DNA of 64,000 nt from Candidatus Pantoea deserta. Lineage in GTDB: Bacteria; Pseudomonadota; Gammaproteobacteria; Enterobacterales; Enterobacteriaceae. Below, piece after piece: positions 19,470 to 29,909 of this stretch (positions within the stretch are counted from its first letter, which is position 1; each line of letters opens with the position of its first letter). The stretch is taken from the NCBI RefSeq assembly GCF_003813865.1, contig NZ_RMVG01000005.1, positions 62,001-126,000 of the forward strand, written 5' to 3'. Position numbers and translations under genes: made by a program. Under the pieces are notes generated by a model. The model did no database searches. It was not told the origin of the DNA and was given only the letters and a program-made list of their open reading frames with translations.

Positions 19470-21449
19470 TTATGATTGCTTTTGGAACACGCACACATCG
19501 TGTGCGGGACCATGCCAGACAGTCGACAAAATGGGGTTGTCATCCCCGGCGAAAGGAGGAACGGCACGCCATTCTCCGTCTGGTAAGGCGATGTCACTCA
19601 CCGAGTCCGTGGCGTTAATTGTTATTAACCAGCGGCCGGAGAGCAGAATCTGCATTCTGTGCGCCTTCTGCTCCCACTCCTCTCGCTGCAATGGCTTGCC
19701 GCTGGCATTGAGCCACTGCACATTACCGTCCCCCTCTTGCCACCAGCGATCGGCGGTTAGCGCCGGGATCTGCTGACGTAAACGGATCAGGGCGGCGGTA
19801 AAATCCACCAGACTGCTCTCTTCTTCCCGCCAGTCGAGCCAGGTCAGCGCATTGTCCTGGCAATAGGCGTTGTTGTTGCCATGCTGGCTGTGGCCGCGTT
19901 CGTCGCCGGCGAGCAGCATCGGCGTGCCCTGCGCCAGCAGCAGCGTGGTTAACAGCGCATGTGCGCTGCGGCGACGGCGTTCAATAACGTCGAAGCTGGC
20001 GTGCAGCCCCTCGACGCCGTGGTTATGGCTAAAGTTGCTGTTGCTGCCGTCGCGGTTGTCTTCGCCGTTGGCCTGGTTGTGCTTATGGTTAAAGCTCAAC
20101 AAATCGCACAGCGTAAAGCCGTCATGGGCCGTTATCAGATTAACCGCGGCATGCGGCAGCCTCTCATGGCGCTGAAACAGGTCGCTGGACGCCGCAAAGC
20201 GGCGCGCGAATGCGCCATTGCTGACCTCGCGATGCAGCCAGAAACGCCGCATATCGTCGCGAAAATGGTCGTTCCACTCGGCGAACAGCGGCGGATAGTT
20301 GCCGACCTGATAACCACCGGGACCGATGTCCCAGGGTTCGGCAATCAGCTTGACCGATGAGAGCAGCGGACAGGCTTTGATGGCCTCAAACAGCGGCGCG
20401 TGCGCTGAAAACGCCGGCGTGCGCCCCAGCACCGTCGCCAGATCGAAGCGAAAGCCGTCGACGTGGCAGACGCGCACCCAGTAGCGCAGCGCCTCCAGCA
20501 TCCAGTTCATGACCTGCGGATCGCTGAGGTTGAGCGTATTGCCGCAGCCGGTCCAGTTCTGGTATTCGCCCTGCTCGTTCAGCCAGTAATAGCTGGCATT
20601 ATCCACGCCGCGCAGCGACAGCGTCGGGCCGATCTCCTCCAGCTCGGCGGTGTGGTTGAACACCACGTCCAGCAGCACTTCAATGCCCGCCGCGTGCAGA
20701 TTTTTCACCGCCTGCTGAAACTCCTGTAGCGGCGTCGCCCCCTTTTCTCCGGAGGCGTAGCGCGGGTCGACCGCCCAGAGCGCAAACGGGTTATAGCCCC
20801 AGTAGTTGCTCAGGCCCAGCCGTTGCAGGCGCGGCTCGCTGGCAAAATGCGCGATGGGCAGCAGTTCCAGCGCGGTAATGCCAAGATGACGCAGGTAATT
20901 CACCATAACAGGATGGCCAAGCGCAGCGTAAGTCCCGCGCAGCGATTCCGGAATTTCCGGATGTCGCTGGGTTAATCCCCGGACGTGCGCTTCATAAATC
21001 ACCGTGTTGCCCCAGGGCGTGCGCGGCGCGACATCGCCTTCCCAGTCGAAGTCCTCCGCCGCCACCTGCGATTTAGGCGCAACGGCGGCATTGTCCTGCG
21101 TATCGGGGTGATCGATGCCGCCATACATACGCGCGTCGTCCGGCACGTCGCCCTCAACCGCGCGGGCGCAGGGATCGACCAGCAGCTTCGCCGGGTTAAA
21201 GCGGTGGCCGCGCGCCGGCTCCCAGGGACCATGCACGCGAAAACCGTAGCGCTGACCCGGCTTTAGCGCCGCGGCATAGCCGTGCCAGACATCGCCGGTT
21301 CGCGCCGGGAGATCGACACGACGCTCTTCGCCCTCGTTAAACAGACACAGCTCTACGCGCTCGGCATGCCGGGAGAAGAGCGTAAAATTTACGCCCTTGC
21401 CGTCGTAACTGGCGCCTGGCGGCTCAGCACGTCCCGGAAGCAGCGTCAT
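19470..21449 (-). CDS. glgX: Glycogen debranching enzyme GlgX
   Basis: GlgX hydrolyses alpha-1,6 branches of phosphorylase-trimmed glycogen. With the start at 21449 the protein has 659 residues. I prefer this ATG to one seven codons upstream because its sequence overlaps the glgB stop as ATGA, a typical coupled junction, and AAGGAGG lies at the right distance. GH13 motifs: [18 protein letters not shown] (nucleophile Asp), LIAEPWDIG (acid/base Glu), TAHDGFTL. It ends only 10 bases before the glgC start. Confidence 0.97.
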   Translation of the reverse strand: MTLLPGRAEPPGASYDGKGVNFTLFSRHAERVELCLFNEGEERRVDLPARTGDVWHGYAAALKPGQRYGFRVHGPWEPARGHRFNPAKLLVDPCARAVEGDVPDDARMYGGIDHPDTQDNAAVAPKSQVAAEDFDWEGDVAPRTPWGNTVIYEAHVRGLTQRHPEIPESLRGTYAALGHPVMVNYLRHLGITALELLPIAHFASEPRLQRLGLSNYWGYNPFALWAVDPRYASGEKGATPLQEFQQAVKNLHAAGIEVLLDVVFNHTAELEEIGPTLSLRGVDNASYYWLNEQGEYQNWTGCGNTLNLSDPQVMNWMLEALRYWVRVCHVDGFRFDLATVLGRTPAFSAHAPLFEAIKACPLLSSVKLIAEPWDIGPGGYQVGNYPPLFAEWNDHFRDDMRRFWLHREVSNGAFARRFAASSDLFQRHERLPHAAVNLITAHDGFTLCDLLSFNHKHNQANGEDNRDGSNSNFSHNHGVEGLHASFDVIERRRRSAHALLTTLLLAQGTPMLLAGDERGHSQHGNNNAYCQDNALTWLDWREEESSLVDFTAALIRLRQQIPALTADRWWQEGDGNVQWLNASGKPLQREEWEQKAHRMQILLSGRWLITINATDSVSDIALPDGEWRAVPPFAGDDNPILSTVWHGPAHDVCVFQKQS

Positions 21450-23629
21450 TCCGCCTCCTTCACCAGCCACAGCGTTGAGAGCGGCGGCAGCGTCAGCGAC
21501 AGTGACTGCGGCCGGTTATGGCTGGGGATCTCATCGGTATGCACCACCGGATTGCGCGTGTCGCTGCCGTGATAGCTGTGCTGATCGGTATTGATCACTT
21601 CGCGCCAGCGCCCCGCCTGGTTGACGCCGAAGCGGTAGTGATGGCGCGGCACCGGCGTAAAGTTGCTGGCCACGATAATCTCGTTGCCGTCGCGATCGCG
21701 GCGCACAAACACAAACACCGAGTTGTCGCGATCGTCGACCACCAGCCACTCAAAACCTGCCGGGTCGAAATCCAGCTGATGCAGCGGCGCGTAGTGGCGA
21801 TAGGTATGATTAAGGTCGCGGACCAGACGCTGTACGCCGTGATGCCAGTTATCGGCTCCCTCCAGCAGATGCCAGTCGAGGCTGACGTCGTGGTTCCACT
21901 CTTTGCCCTGGGCGAACTCGCCGCCCATAAACAGCAGTTTTTTGCCCGGGAAAGCCCACATCCAGCCGTAATAGGCGCGCAGGTTGGCGAACTTCTGCCA
22001 GGCGTCGCCCGGCATACGATCGAGAATGGATTTTTTGCCGTGCACCACCTCGTCGTGGGAAAGCGGCAGCACGAAGTTCTCGGTGTAGTTGTACATCATG
22101 CCAAAGCTCATCAGATCGTGATGATGGCTGCGGTACACCGGATCGAGCTTCATGTAATCAAGGGTGTCGTGCATCCAGCCCAGATTCCATTTGTACCAGA
22201 AGCCAAGACCGCCCGATTCCGGCGGACGCGACACGCCGTCAAAATCAGTGGATTCTTCAGCGATGGTAACGGTGCCGGGCGCCGCGCGCCCCAGCGTGCG
22301 GTTGGTATAGCGTAAAAAGGCGATGGCTTCGAGATTTTCCCGGCCGCCATAGTGGTTCGGCACCCATTCGCCTTCGGCGCGGCTGTAGTCGCGATAGATC
22401 ATCGATGCCACCGCATCGACGCGCAGCCCATCAATGCCGTAGCGCTCCAGCCAGTAAAGGGCGTTGCCCGCCAGATAGTTGCTCACTTCACGGCGGCCAA
22501 AGTTATAGATCAGGGTGTTCCAGTCCTGATGGAAGCCTTCGCGCGGATCGCTGTGCTCATAGAGTTCGGTGCCATCGAATTTCGCCAGGCCGAAATCGTC
22601 GCTGGGGAAGTGGCCCGGCACCCAGTCGAGCAGCACATTAAGCCCCGCCTCATGCGCGGCGTTGATAAAATAGCGGAACTCGTCGCGCGTGCCGAAGCGG
22701 CGCGTCGGCGCATACATGCCGAGCGGCTGGTAGCCCCAGCTCCCGTCAAACGGATGCTCATTGATAGGCAGCAGCTCGATATGGGTAAAGCCCATCTCTT
22801 TCACATAGGGCACCAGCTGCTCCGCCAGCTCTTTGTAGCTGAGCCAGAAGTTATTCTCGGTATGGCGACGCCAGGAGCCGAGATGCACTTCATAGATAGA
22901 AATGGGCGCGTCAAATTCATTACGGGCTTTGCGCTCTTCGCTCATCTCTACCACAGGCGGCAGGCCGCAGATCATCGACGCGGTTTGCGGACGCATTTGC
23001 GCCTCGAACGCGTAAGGGTCGGCTTTGATACGCAGGCGGCCGCTGTTATCAACAATCTCAAACTTATAGAGCTGGCCGTTAAACGCACCGGGCACAAACA
23101 GCTCCCAGATGCCCATTTCGCGGCGGAAGCGCATCGGATGGCGGCGGCCGTCCCAGAAGTTAAAGTCTCCTACCACGGAGACGCGCTGTGCATTAGGCGC
23201 CCAGACGCTAAAACGCGTGCCGTGTACGTCGTCGATAAGCGCGCCATGCGCGCCCAGGGTTTCATACGGACGGAGATGCGTTCCCTCCGCCAGCAGCCAG
23301 GCGTCCATCTCCTGCAACAGCGGGCCGAAGCGGTAGGCGTCATCGATCAGGTTCTGCTGGCCGTGCCAGTTTACCGCCAGCTGATAGCGAAACATGTTTT
23401 TGCGGCGCGGCACCACGGCGCTGAAAAAACCGCGCGAGTCGAGGCATTTCAACTGGGCGACTTTACGTCCGGTATTGGTTTCAATCACCCAGACTTCTGA
23501 GGCGTCGGGCAGTAGCGCCCTGACTTCCAGCCCGTTGGCTGTCTGGTGCATCCCCAGTAACGAAAAAGGATCGGCATAATTACCCGCGAACAGGGCATTG
23601 ATCGCCTGGCGATCGGGAAGCTCTGACAT
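21446..23629 (-). CDS. glgB: 1,4-alpha-glucan branching enzyme
   Basis: GlgB cuts alpha-1,4 chains and re-attaches them as alpha-1,6 branches. The 727 residues match E. coli GlgB (728): an N-terminal CBM48 module pair, then the GH13 barrel with [24 protein letters not shown] (nucleophile Asp), [15 protein letters not shown] (acid/base Glu) and [14 protein letters not shown]. It is the first gene of the glycogen operon and overlaps glgX by four bases. Confidence 0.98.
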   Translation of the reverse strand: MSELPDRQAINALFAGNYADPFSLLGMHQTANGLEVRALLPDASEVWVIETNTGRKVAQLKCLDSRGFFSAVVPRRKNMFRYQLAVNWHGQQNLIDDAYRFGPLLQEMDAWLLAEGTHLRPYETLGAHGALIDDVHGTRFSVWAPNAQRVSVVGDFNFWDGRRHPMRFRREMGIWELFVPGAFNGQLYKFEIVDNSGRLRIKADPYAFEAQMRPQTASMICGLPPVVEMSEERKARNEFDAPISIYEVHLGSWRRHTENNFWLSYKELAEQLVPYVKEMGFTHIELLPINEHPFDGSWGYQPLGMYAPTRRFGTRDEFRYFINAAHEAGLNVLLDWVPGHFPSDDFGLAKFDGTELYEHSDPREGFHQDWNTLIYNFGRREVSNYLAGNALYWLERYGIDGLRVDAVASMIYRDYSRAEGEWVPNHYGGRENLEAIAFLRYTNRTLGRAAPGTVTIAEESTDFDGVSRPPESGGLGFWYKWNLGWMHDTLDYMKLDPVYRSHHHDLMSFGMMYNYTENFVLPLSHDEVVHGKKSILDRMPGDAWQKFANLRAYYGWMWAFPGKKLLFMGGEFAQGKEWNHDVSLDWHLLEGADNWHHGVQRLVRDLNHTYRHYAPLHQLDFDPAGFEWLVVDDRDNSVFVFVRRDRDGNEIIVASNFTPVPRHHYRFGVNQAGRWREVINTDQHSYHGSDTRNPVVHTDEIPSHNRPQSLSLTLPPLSTLWLVKEAE

Positions 23630-23987
23630 GACTTGTTTCCTGTGATTATTTGGCAGGCGAAATGGACGCGGCGTTTACCGCGCATCAGGTGCGCTGCTCT
23701 TCATTGAGCCATGCGTACAACGGCAGAGAGAGGAAACCGCTCCGTGGGAAATTATCTTTGCCGTGTACAACAACCATTCAGTGCGTAATGCAAAACAGTC
23801 AACAACCGGCACATCATTGTTAAATCATAGCTTGGGCTTGCAAGTTGCCAGGGGCAGAAAGCGAAAAATTATCGGTGGGGACGTAAAAAACGGAAGCCGA
23901 TCACTTACAGAGGGTAAGTTGTTTGACTTATTTCAGAATAATCATGCAAAAGGCCGGGAAATCCCGGCCTCGCTTCGTTTTATTATC
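23630..23987. other. Regulatory gap upstream of glgB
   Basis: 358 bases between asd (stop at 23988) and glgB, both on the minus strand. The left and central part is AT-richer than its surroundings and must hold the glgB promoter. No clear operator could be recognised. The asd terminator hairpin is at 23951-23970. A short open frame on the plus strand (about 78 codons) has no recognisable content and is not reported as a gene. Confidence 0.4.
23947..23970 (-). terminator. Terminator of asd
   Basis: Inverted repeat AGGCCGGGA / TCCCGGCCT read on the minus strand, followed by TTTTGC, 17 bases past the asd stop. A moderately good intrinsic terminator. Confidence 0.75.
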
Positions 23988-25097
23988 TTAGTCGACTAAT
24001 AGTCGCAGCATGCGACGCAGCGGCTCCGCCGCGCCCCATAACAGCTGGTCGCCGACCGTAAAGGCAGAGAGATACTCTGGACCCATGTTCAGCTTGCGCA
24101 GACGCCCTACCGGCGTTGTCAGCGTGCCGGTCACGGCCGCAGGCGTCAGTTCGCGCATGGTCAGCTCGCGATCGTTAGGCACGACCTTCACCCATTCGTT
24201 GTGCGACGCCAGCAGCTGCTCGATCTCAGACAGCGGCACGTCTTTTTTCAGCTTCAGGGTAAACGCCTGGCTGTGGCAGCGCAGCGCGCCGACGCGCACG
24301 CACAGGCCGTCAACCGGGATGGTTTTCTGCGTGCCGAGAATTTTGTTGGTTTCCGCCTGGCCTTTCCACTCTTCGCGGCTCTGCCCGTTGTCGAGCTGCT
24401 TGTCGATCCACGGGATCAGACTGCCCGCCAGCGGCACGCCAAAGTTGTCGGTCGGCAGCGTGCCGGAGCGGGTCAGCTCGGTAACGCTGCGTTCGATGTC
24501 GAGAATGGCGGAAGCCGGATCCTGCAAGGCGGGCGCGACATGGTTGTGCAGCATGCCCATTTGCGTCAGCAGCTCACGCATATGGCGCGCGCCGCCGCCT
24601 GAGGCCGCCTGGTAGGTGGCGACGGAGGCCCACTCCACCAGATCCTGAGCGAACAGTCCGCCCAGCGACATCAGCATCAGGCTAACGGTGCAGTTGCCGC
24701 CGACGAAGGTTTTGATGCCTTTGTCGAGACCCTGGCGGATCACCTGGTGGTTGACCGGATCGAGAATAATGATGGCATCGTCTTTCATGCGCAGCGTAGA
24801 GGCCGCATCAATCCAGTAGCCCTGCCAGCCGCTTTCACGCAGCTTCGGATAGACTTCACTGGTGTAATCGCCACCCTGACAGGTGATGATAATATCGAGC
24901 GCCTTCAGCGCCTCAATATCAAATGCATCCTGCAACGCGCCGCTCGACTTGCCGCCAAACGTCGGCGCGGCCTGTCCCAGCTGCGAGGTAGAGAAGAAGA
25001 CCGGATTGATGACGTCAAAATCACGCTCTTCGCTCATGCGCGACATCAGCACGGAGCCGACCATACCGCGCCAACCAATAAAACCTACATTCTTCAT
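23988..25097 (-). CDS. asd: Aspartate-semialdehyde dehydrogenase
   Basis: Asd reduces aspartyl phosphate to aspartate semialdehyde, the branch point to lysine/diaminopimelate, threonine and methionine. The 369 residues resemble the E. coli enzyme (367). The N-terminal NADP motif is [16 protein letters not shown], the catalytic cysteine is Cys136 in GGNCTVSLM, and the substrate-binding HSQAF segment follows RVGALRC. It is essential for cell-wall synthesis in most Gram-negatives. It lies between yhgN (divergent) and the glycogen operon, as in E. coli. Confidence 0.98.
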   Translation of the reverse strand: MKNVGFIGWRGMVGSVLMSRMSEERDFDVINPVFFSTSQLGQAAPTFGGKSSGALQDAFDIEALKALDIIITCQGGDYTSEVYPKLRESGWQGYWIDAASTLRMKDDAIIILDPVNHQVIRQGLDKGIKTFVGGNCTVSLMLMSLGGLFAQDLVEWASVATYQAASGGGARHMRELLTQMGMLHNHVAPALQDPASAILDIERSVTELTRSGTLPTDNFGVPLAGSLIPWIDKQLDNGQSREEWKGQAETNKILGTQKTIPVDGLCVRVGALRCHSQAFTLKLKKDVPLSEIEQLLASHNEWVKVVPNDRELTMRELTPAAVTGTLTTPVGRLRKLNMGPEYLSAFTVGDQLLWGAAEPLRRMLRLLVD

Positions 25098-25316
25098 TTT
25101 CTGTCCGTCTCAGTCAGCGATAACAGCTGACCTGCTTACCGAAGGGAAGAGCGAAATGGAATATTCCCGCCGCTCTGCGTCATAAATGGATTTACCTGTG
25201 ACCAACAACTCTACAAAATGCTGCACTTCTGGCAAGTGAATTAATTCGATTGCGCCAACTTTTTCAGCAGCGCAGCTAATAACCTGCGCGCGAATGCATG
25301 GGATACCCTGAAACAG

Positions 25317-25910
25317 ATGACCGAAATGATTTCTGCGACCATTTTACTGCTGCTTATTATGGATCCGCTCGGCAACCTGCCGATTTTTATGTCGGTGCTA
25401 AAGCATCTGGAGCCGAAGCGTCGCCGTGCGGTTCTCATCCGCGAGCTACTGATCGCGCTGGTGCTGATGCTGCTGTTTTTGTTCGCGGGCGAACGCATTC
25501 TGACCTTTCTTAACCTGCGTACCGAAACGGTATCCATTTCCGGCGGCGTAATCCTGTTCCTTATCGCCATCCGGATGATTTTCCCGTCGGGGGAAAGCAG
25601 CACCAGCGGATTGCCGGCGGGCGAAGAGCCGTTCCTGGTGCCGCTGGCGATCCCGCTGGTGGCAGGCCCGTCGCTGCTGGCCACGCTGATGCTGCTGTCG
25701 CATCAGTATCCTAACCAGATGGGCCATCTGGTCGGGGCGCTGCTGATCGCCTGGGGAGTAACGGTCACCATCCTGCTGCTCTCCGGGCTGTTTTTGCGGC
25801 TGCTGGGAGATAAAGGGGTCAATGCGCTGGAGCGTCTGATGGGACTGATTTTGATTATGCTGGCGACGCAGATGTTTCTCGACGGCATTCGCGTCTATCT
25901 GAAATTATGA
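25317..25910 (+). CDS. yhgN: MarC-family inner membrane protein YhgN
   Basis: A 197-residue protein with about six hydrophobic membrane segments, of the MarC/NAAT family; no transport activity is proven for YhgN. Diagnostic parts are LIMDPLGNLPIFMSVLKHLE near the N-terminus, GLPAGEEPFLVPLAIPLVAGP in the middle region, and ALERLMGLILIMLATQMFLDG at the end. It is divergent from asd with a 219-base gap, the E. coli arrangement. Confidence 0.94.
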   Translation: MTEMISATILLLLIMDPLGNLPIFMSVLKHLEPKRRRAVLIRELLIALVLMLLFLFAGERILTFLNLRTETVSISGGVILFLIAIRMIFPSGESSTSGLPAGEEPFLVPLAIPLVAGPSLLATLMLLSHQYPNQMGHLVGALLIAWGVTVTILLLSGLFLRLLGDKGVNALERLMGLILIMLATQMFLDGIRVYLKL

Positions 25911-26026
25911 TGTAGCGCAAAGTCCGGCCGGATCAATAGCCCTTTGATTAGTATGGTTTTGTATTGATTAACTTTTGGCTGCGTATCATCGCGCGGTTAT
26001 AAGTGACTTTACACCAGGACCATACG

Positions 26027-26767
26027 ATGAAAGATAACCAACTTACTCAGCCCTCACGCCGCGCCATCCTGAAAAAGACGCTGGCTGTTTCCGCCCTGTC
26101 GGTCACCGGCGTCGGTACGCTGGTCGTGCCGACGGTCTCGTTCGCGGCTTCGCTCAGTAAAGAAGAGCGCGATGCGATGACGCCGGAGGCGGTCATTAAC
26201 CATTTCAAACAGGGTAATTTGCGCTTCCGCGAAAACCGCCCGGCAAAGCACGATTATCTGGCGCAGAAGCGCAAGAGTCTGGCCGGTCAGTATCCGGCGG
26301 CGGTGATCCTGAGCTGCATCGACTCACGCGCGCCTGCTGAAATTGTGCTGGACGCTGGAATCGGCGAAACCTTCAACGCGCGCGTCGCCGGTAATATCAG
26401 CAACCGCGACATGCTCGGCAGCATGGAGTTCGCCTGTGCCGTGGCCGGCGCCAAAGTGGTGCTGGTGATGGGACACACGCGCTGTGGCGCGGTGCGCGGC
26501 GCGATTGATAACGCCGAGCTGGGCAATCTGACAGGTCTGCTGGATGAGATTAAACCGGCGATTGAAAAGACCGATTACAGCGGCGAGCGTACCGGCAGCA
26601 ACTACGATTTCGTCGATGCGGTCGCGCGCAAAAACGTGGAGCTGACCATTGAAAATATTCGCAAAAACAGCCCGGTTCTAAAGCAGCTTGAAGAGCAGAA
26701 GAAGATCAAAATTGTCGGCAGCATGTACCATTTGGCGGGCGGCAAAGTGGAATTTTTTGACGCGTAA
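26027..26767 (+). CDS. Beta-class carbonic anhydrase with twin-arginine signal peptide
   Basis: Interconverts carbon dioxide and bicarbonate. The preferred ATG at 26027 gives 246 residues with an N-terminal SRRAILKKTL motif and hydrophobic stretch ending near FAAS, a Tat-type signal, so the enzyme should be periplasmic. Zinc ligands and active-site residues are visible: Cys97, Asp99 and Arg101 in SCIDSRAPAE, and His150 and Cys153 in GHTRCGAV. Cytoplasmic paralogues Can and CynT of E. coli lack such a signal. It stands alone between yhgN and gntU, which are direct neighbours in E. coli, so it looks like a lineage-specific insertion. An upstream in-frame ATG at 26003 is less well placed. Confidence 0.92.
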   Translation: MKDNQLTQPSRRAILKKTLAVSALSVTGVGTLVVPTVSFAASLSKEERDAMTPEAVINHFKQGNLRFRENRPAKHDYLAQKRKSLAGQYPAAVILSCIDSRAPAEIVLDAGIGETFNARVAGNISNRDMLGSMEFACAVAGAKVVLVMGHTRCGAVRGAIDNAELGNLTGLLDEIKPAIEKTDYSGERTGSNYDFVDAVARKNVELTIENIRKNSPVLKQLEEQKKIKIVGSMYHLAGGKVEFFDA

Positions 26768-26773
26768 TAAAAA

Positions 26774-26797
26774 AGCCGTCACGCCTGCGTGACGGCT
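26774..26797. terminator. Bidirectional terminator between carbonic anhydrase gene and gntU
   Basis: Perfect 10-bp stem AGCCGTCACG / CGTGACGGCT with a CCTG loop. On the minus strand it is followed by five T residues (for gntU); on the plus strand by GTTATTT. Confidence 0.85.
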
Positions 26798-26802
26798 GTT
26801 AT

Positions 26803-28143
26803 TTACGACAGCAGCGTAAAGGCAATCATGCCGACAATCGCGCCGGTCGTTCCCAGAATGGTTTCCATCAGCGTCCAGGTCTTCAGCGTTTCCCCTTCGG
26901 TCGCGCCGGTAAAACGGCCAAACAGCCAGAAGCCCGCGTCGTTAACGTGACTGATGATAATCGAGCCGCCGCCGATGCAGATCGACAGCGCCGCCAGCTG
27001 CGCGCCGCTGTAGTGCAGCGGTTCAATCACCGGCATCACCAGCCCCACCGTGGTCAGGCAGGCCACCGTCGCTGAACCCTGAATCACGCGCACCGCGCCG
27101 GACAGGATAAAACAGGCCAGCGCGATCGGCAGGCCCGCGCCCGTAAGCGCATGGCCCAGTACCGGACCGACGCCGGAATCCACCAGCACCTGCTTGAATA
27201 CGCCGCCCGCGCCAATCACCAGCAGAATAATGCCCGCTGGCTGTAGCGCGCTGCCGCACACCTGCATCACCTTCTCTTTATCCATGCCCTGGCGGTAAGC
27301 CAGACCATAAATAGCCACCAGGCAGGCGAGCAGAATCGCCGTAAAGGGGTGGCCGATAAACTCCAGCCACTGGTAGAGAGAGGAACCCGGCTCGGTAAAG
27401 CGCGCGCCTATGGTTTTCAGCCCCACCAGCAGCAGCGGGAACAGGATAAGCGCCAGGCTGAAGCCGAATGACGGCAGCTTCGCCGCATCCACGTCCGGCT
27501 GATGATCCTCCGGCGGCGCGCTAAAGGTCACGCGACGCGCAATCAGGGAGCCAAACAGCGGACCGGCGACCAGCATACCGGGGATCGCTGCGCACAGGCC
27601 CAGCAGAATCATCCAGCCGAAGTCGGCATGCATCTGCGAAGCAAGCAGCATCGGGGCCGGGCCAGGCAGCAGGAAGGCCGCCGACGCCGCTACGCCCGCA
27701 AACAGCGGGATCACCAGTTTGACCAGATTGTCATGCGTGCGGCGCGCCACTGCGAAGGCGATGCTGATCAGCAAGACCACCGCCACTTCAAAAAACAGCG
27801 GCAGCGCGCAAATTAAACCGGCAATGCCCATCGCGTAGTGCGCGCGGCTTTCGCCAAAGGTTTTCAGCATGCGGATAGCGATCTGATCCACCGCGCCTGT
27901 TTCATGCAGGATTTTCCCGAACATCGCGCCCAGCGCGACCACGATAGCCAGAAAGCCGAGCGTTCCGCCCATGCCCTTCTGCATGGTATCGGCGATCTTA
28001 TCCAGCGGCATACCCGAACAGAGACCCGCGCCAATCGAGACCAGCATCAGCGCGACAAAGGCATGCATGCGCGCTTTCATCACCAAAAAAAGCAGCAGCA
28101 GGACAGAGCCTGCTGCGGTTAACACCAGCGTTGCGGTACTCAT
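26803..28143 (-). CDS. gntU: GntP-family gluconate permease
   Basis: A 446-residue inner-membrane symporter of the GntP family with about 12-14 hydrophobic segments, taking up gluconate with protons. Recognisable segments are GMPLDKIADTMQKGMGGTLG near the N-terminus and VNDAGFWLFGRF near the C-terminus. It is two bases downstream of gntK, the gntKU arrangement of E. coli (GntU, low-affinity). The GntT gene normally between nfuA and malQ is absent here, so this may be the main gluconate permease of the region. Named by synteny; substrate range not proven. Confidence 0.93.
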   Translation of the reverse strand: MSTATLVLTAAGSVLLLLFLVMKARMHAFVALMLVSIGAGLCSGMPLDKIADTMQKGMGGTLGFLAIVVALGAMFGKILHETGAVDQIAIRMLKTFGESRAHYAMGIAGLICALPLFFEVAVVLLISIAFAVARRTHDNLVKLVIPLFAGVAASAAFLLPGPAPMLLASQMHADFGWMILLGLCAAIPGMLVAGPLFGSLIARRVTFSAPPEDHQPDVDAAKLPSFGFSLALILFPLLLVGLKTIGARFTEPGSSLYQWLEFIGHPFTAILLACLVAIYGLAYRQGMDKEKVMQVCGSALQPAGIILLVIGAGGVFKQVLVDSGVGPVLGHALTGAGLPIALACFILSGAVRVIQGSATVACLTTVGLVMPVIEPLHYSGAQLAALSICIGGGSIIISHVNDAGFWLFGRFTGATEGETLKTWTLMETILGTTGAIVGMIAFTLLS

Positions 28144-28145
28144 GA

Positions 28146-28682
28146 CTAACCCTTGTTGATGGCTTCCCCGATAGCCGCAACCGTAGCCGCAACAACCTCA
28201 TCCACTGAATGATTAATATCGACCGTCAGTACGTCCGGCTCGTCAGCGCCTGGCTCTTCCAGAGTGGCGAACTGCGTGACCAGCATCTGCGGTTTGAAGA
28301 AGTGGCCTTTACGCGCCTTCAGCCGTGATTCGATAGTGTCGAAATCGCCTTTAAGATAGATAAAGCGCAGATTGTCATTGCCCTGACGCAGAATGTCGCG
28401 GTAACGCTTTTTTAGCGCCGAGCAGACGATAATGGAGATGGCCTGGGTGCGCTGCATCGCGAAGGCGGCGTCGTTCAGCGCCTGGAGCCACGGCTGGCGA
28501 TCGTTGTCGTCCAGCGGATGGCCTTCGGCCATTTTCATAATGTTGGCGCGCGGGTGGAGAAAATCGCCGTCGAGAAAGGCGGTATTCAACTGATGAGACA
28601 CCTGATTGGCGACAACGGATTTACCGCTGCCTGAAACGCCCATCAAAATAAAGACATGATGCGACGAAGAGTGAGTAGTCAT
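28146..28682 (-). CDS. gntK: Gluconokinase GntK
   Basis: Phosphorylates gluconate to 6-phosphogluconate, feeding the Entner-Doudoroff and pentose-phosphate routes. Starting at the ATG at 28682, preceded by GGAG, it has 178 residues, close to E. coli (175). The Walker A motif is GVSGSGKS; DGDFLHP and CSALKKRYRD are typical of the family. A GntR operator and a CRP site lie just upstream. Confidence 0.96.
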   Translation of the reverse strand: MTTHSSSHHVFILMGVSGSGKSVVANQVSHQLNTAFLDGDFLHPRANIMKMAEGHPLDDNDRQPWLQALNDAAFAMQRTQAISIIVCSALKKRYRDILRQGNDNLRFIYLKGDFDTIESRLKARKGHFFKPQMLVTQFATLEEPGADEPDVLTVDINHSVDEVVAATVAAIGEAINKG

Positions 28683-28711
28683 TTTTCTGCTCCGGCAGGT
28701 AAATTTGCCAA

Positions 28712-28725
28712 TGTTACCGATAACA
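28712..28725 (-). promoter_or_regulatory. GntR operator upstream of gntK
   Basis: The dyad TGTTA-CCGA-TAACA, 30 bases before the gntK start, matches the GntR operator described for E. coli gluconate genes. Confidence 0.75.
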
Positions 28726-28741
28726 ATGCTGGTTGCCATTG

Positions 28742-28757
28742 TGTGAAGCCCATTACA
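28742..28757 (-). promoter_or_regulatory. Candidate CRP site upstream of gntKU
   Basis: TGTGA-N6-TTACA matches the CRP half-sites at 9 of 10 positions. It lies 17 bases upstream of the GntR operator, consistent with catabolite control of gntKU. Confidence 0.6.
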
Positions 28758-28821
28758 GGCTGGCAACCCTGTTTAACCGGAAAAGCACGAAAGTGTGAAC
28801 TGACTCATAAAAACGTCACAT

Positions 28822-29817
28822 TCAGATGCTGCCGCCTTCGGAAATGTCAAAACCGAGATCCCGCGGCGCGGAAACGCTGAGATCGCCGCTGATACGCGCC
28901 AGCAGCATAGCGGCCGCTTCACGTCCCATGCGTTCGCGCGGCGTCAGGACAGTCGCCAGTTTTGGCGTCACCACCTGACTAATATCATGGCCGTGAAAAC
29001 CGGCAATCGCCATCTGCGACGGCACTTTCAGCCCCTGACGTTGACATTCGAACATGGCGCCGACGGCCAGGTCGTCGTTGGTGCAAAACAAACTGTCGGT
29101 AAGAGGATAGCGGCGCTGCGCCTCGCACAGCAGCATGCCGCCGGCGCTAAATGAAGAGGCCTCCTCCATCATTACGCTGCGCGGCTCCAGTCCGGCTTCA
29201 CGCATTGCCGTTTCATAACCCTGCTGTTTTTGCAGCGTACGCTCATCCAGGCGCGCGCCGAGATAGACGGTATGCCGATGACCCTTTCTGAGAATAGCGT
29301 GCGTCATCTGGCGCGCCGCTTCGACGTTATCGAATCCCACCGCCATATCGAGGCAGGGCGATACGCTGTCCATCATCTCAATCACCGGAATGCCCGCGAT
29401 CTCCAGCATACGTAAGGTGGCCGGAGTATGCGTGCGTTCGGTGAGAATCACGCCGTCGATGTTCCAGCCCAGCAGCGAGCGCAGCTGTCGCTCCTCTTTT
29501 TGCGGGCTATAGCCGAAGTGGGCCACCAGCGTTTGATAGCCCGCCTCATCGGTGACGGTCTCAATGCCGCGCAAAACGTCGGCGAAGACCTGGTTGGTGA
29601 GCGAAGGCAGCAGCACGCCAATGGCGCGGCTGGTGGCGTTGGAGAGCATATCCGGCGCGCGGTTGGGTATGTAGCCCAGTTCATCCAGCGCGACGGCAAT
29701 TTTATCACGCAGCGCCGCCGAGACCTGATCGGGGTTACGCAGGTAGCGGCTGACGGTCATTTTCGTGATGCCGACACGATCGGCAACGTCCTGTAATACC
29801 GGTCTTTTCTTCTTCAT
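28822..29817 (-). CDS. gntR: LacI-family gluconate operon repressor GntR
   Basis: 331-residue LacI-type repressor: helix-turn-helix at residues 8-30 (LQDVADRVGITKMTVSRYLR), hinge region with NRAPDMLS, then a periplasmic-binding-protein-like effector domain (FCTNDDLAVGAMFECQRQG). In E. coli GntR represses gntKU, gntT and the edd-eda genes and is relieved by gluconate. It lies upstream of gntK on the same strand, with its putative operator in the intervening gap. Confidence 0.96.
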   Translation of the reverse strand: MKKKRPVLQDVADRVGITKMTVSRYLRNPDQVSAALRDKIAVALDELGYIPNRAPDMLSNATSRAIGVLLPSLTNQVFADVLRGIETVTDEAGYQTLVAHFGYSPQKEERQLRSLLGWNIDGVILTERTHTPATLRMLEIAGIPVIEMMDSVSPCLDMAVGFDNVEAARQMTHAILRKGHRHTVYLGARLDERTLQKQQGYETAMREAGLEPRSVMMEEASSFSAGGMLLCEAQRRYPLTDSLFCTNDDLAVGAMFECQRQGLKVPSQMAIAGFHGHDISQVVTPKLATVLTPRERMGREAAAMLLARISGDLSVSAPRDLGFDISEGGSI

Positions 29818-29909
29818 CGTAGGTGCCCAGGGTCACAATTACGACGAGTCTATCACTATTCCGGCGGAGAATTGTAAGCAGGGCGCGACAGTGCGCGCCC
29901 CGTCACCGC

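Noticed and set aside
23763..23999. 78-codon plus-strand frame upstream of glgB
   Set aside because: No ribosome-binding site, no recognisable similarity, and it overlaps the asd terminator and the 3' end of asd.
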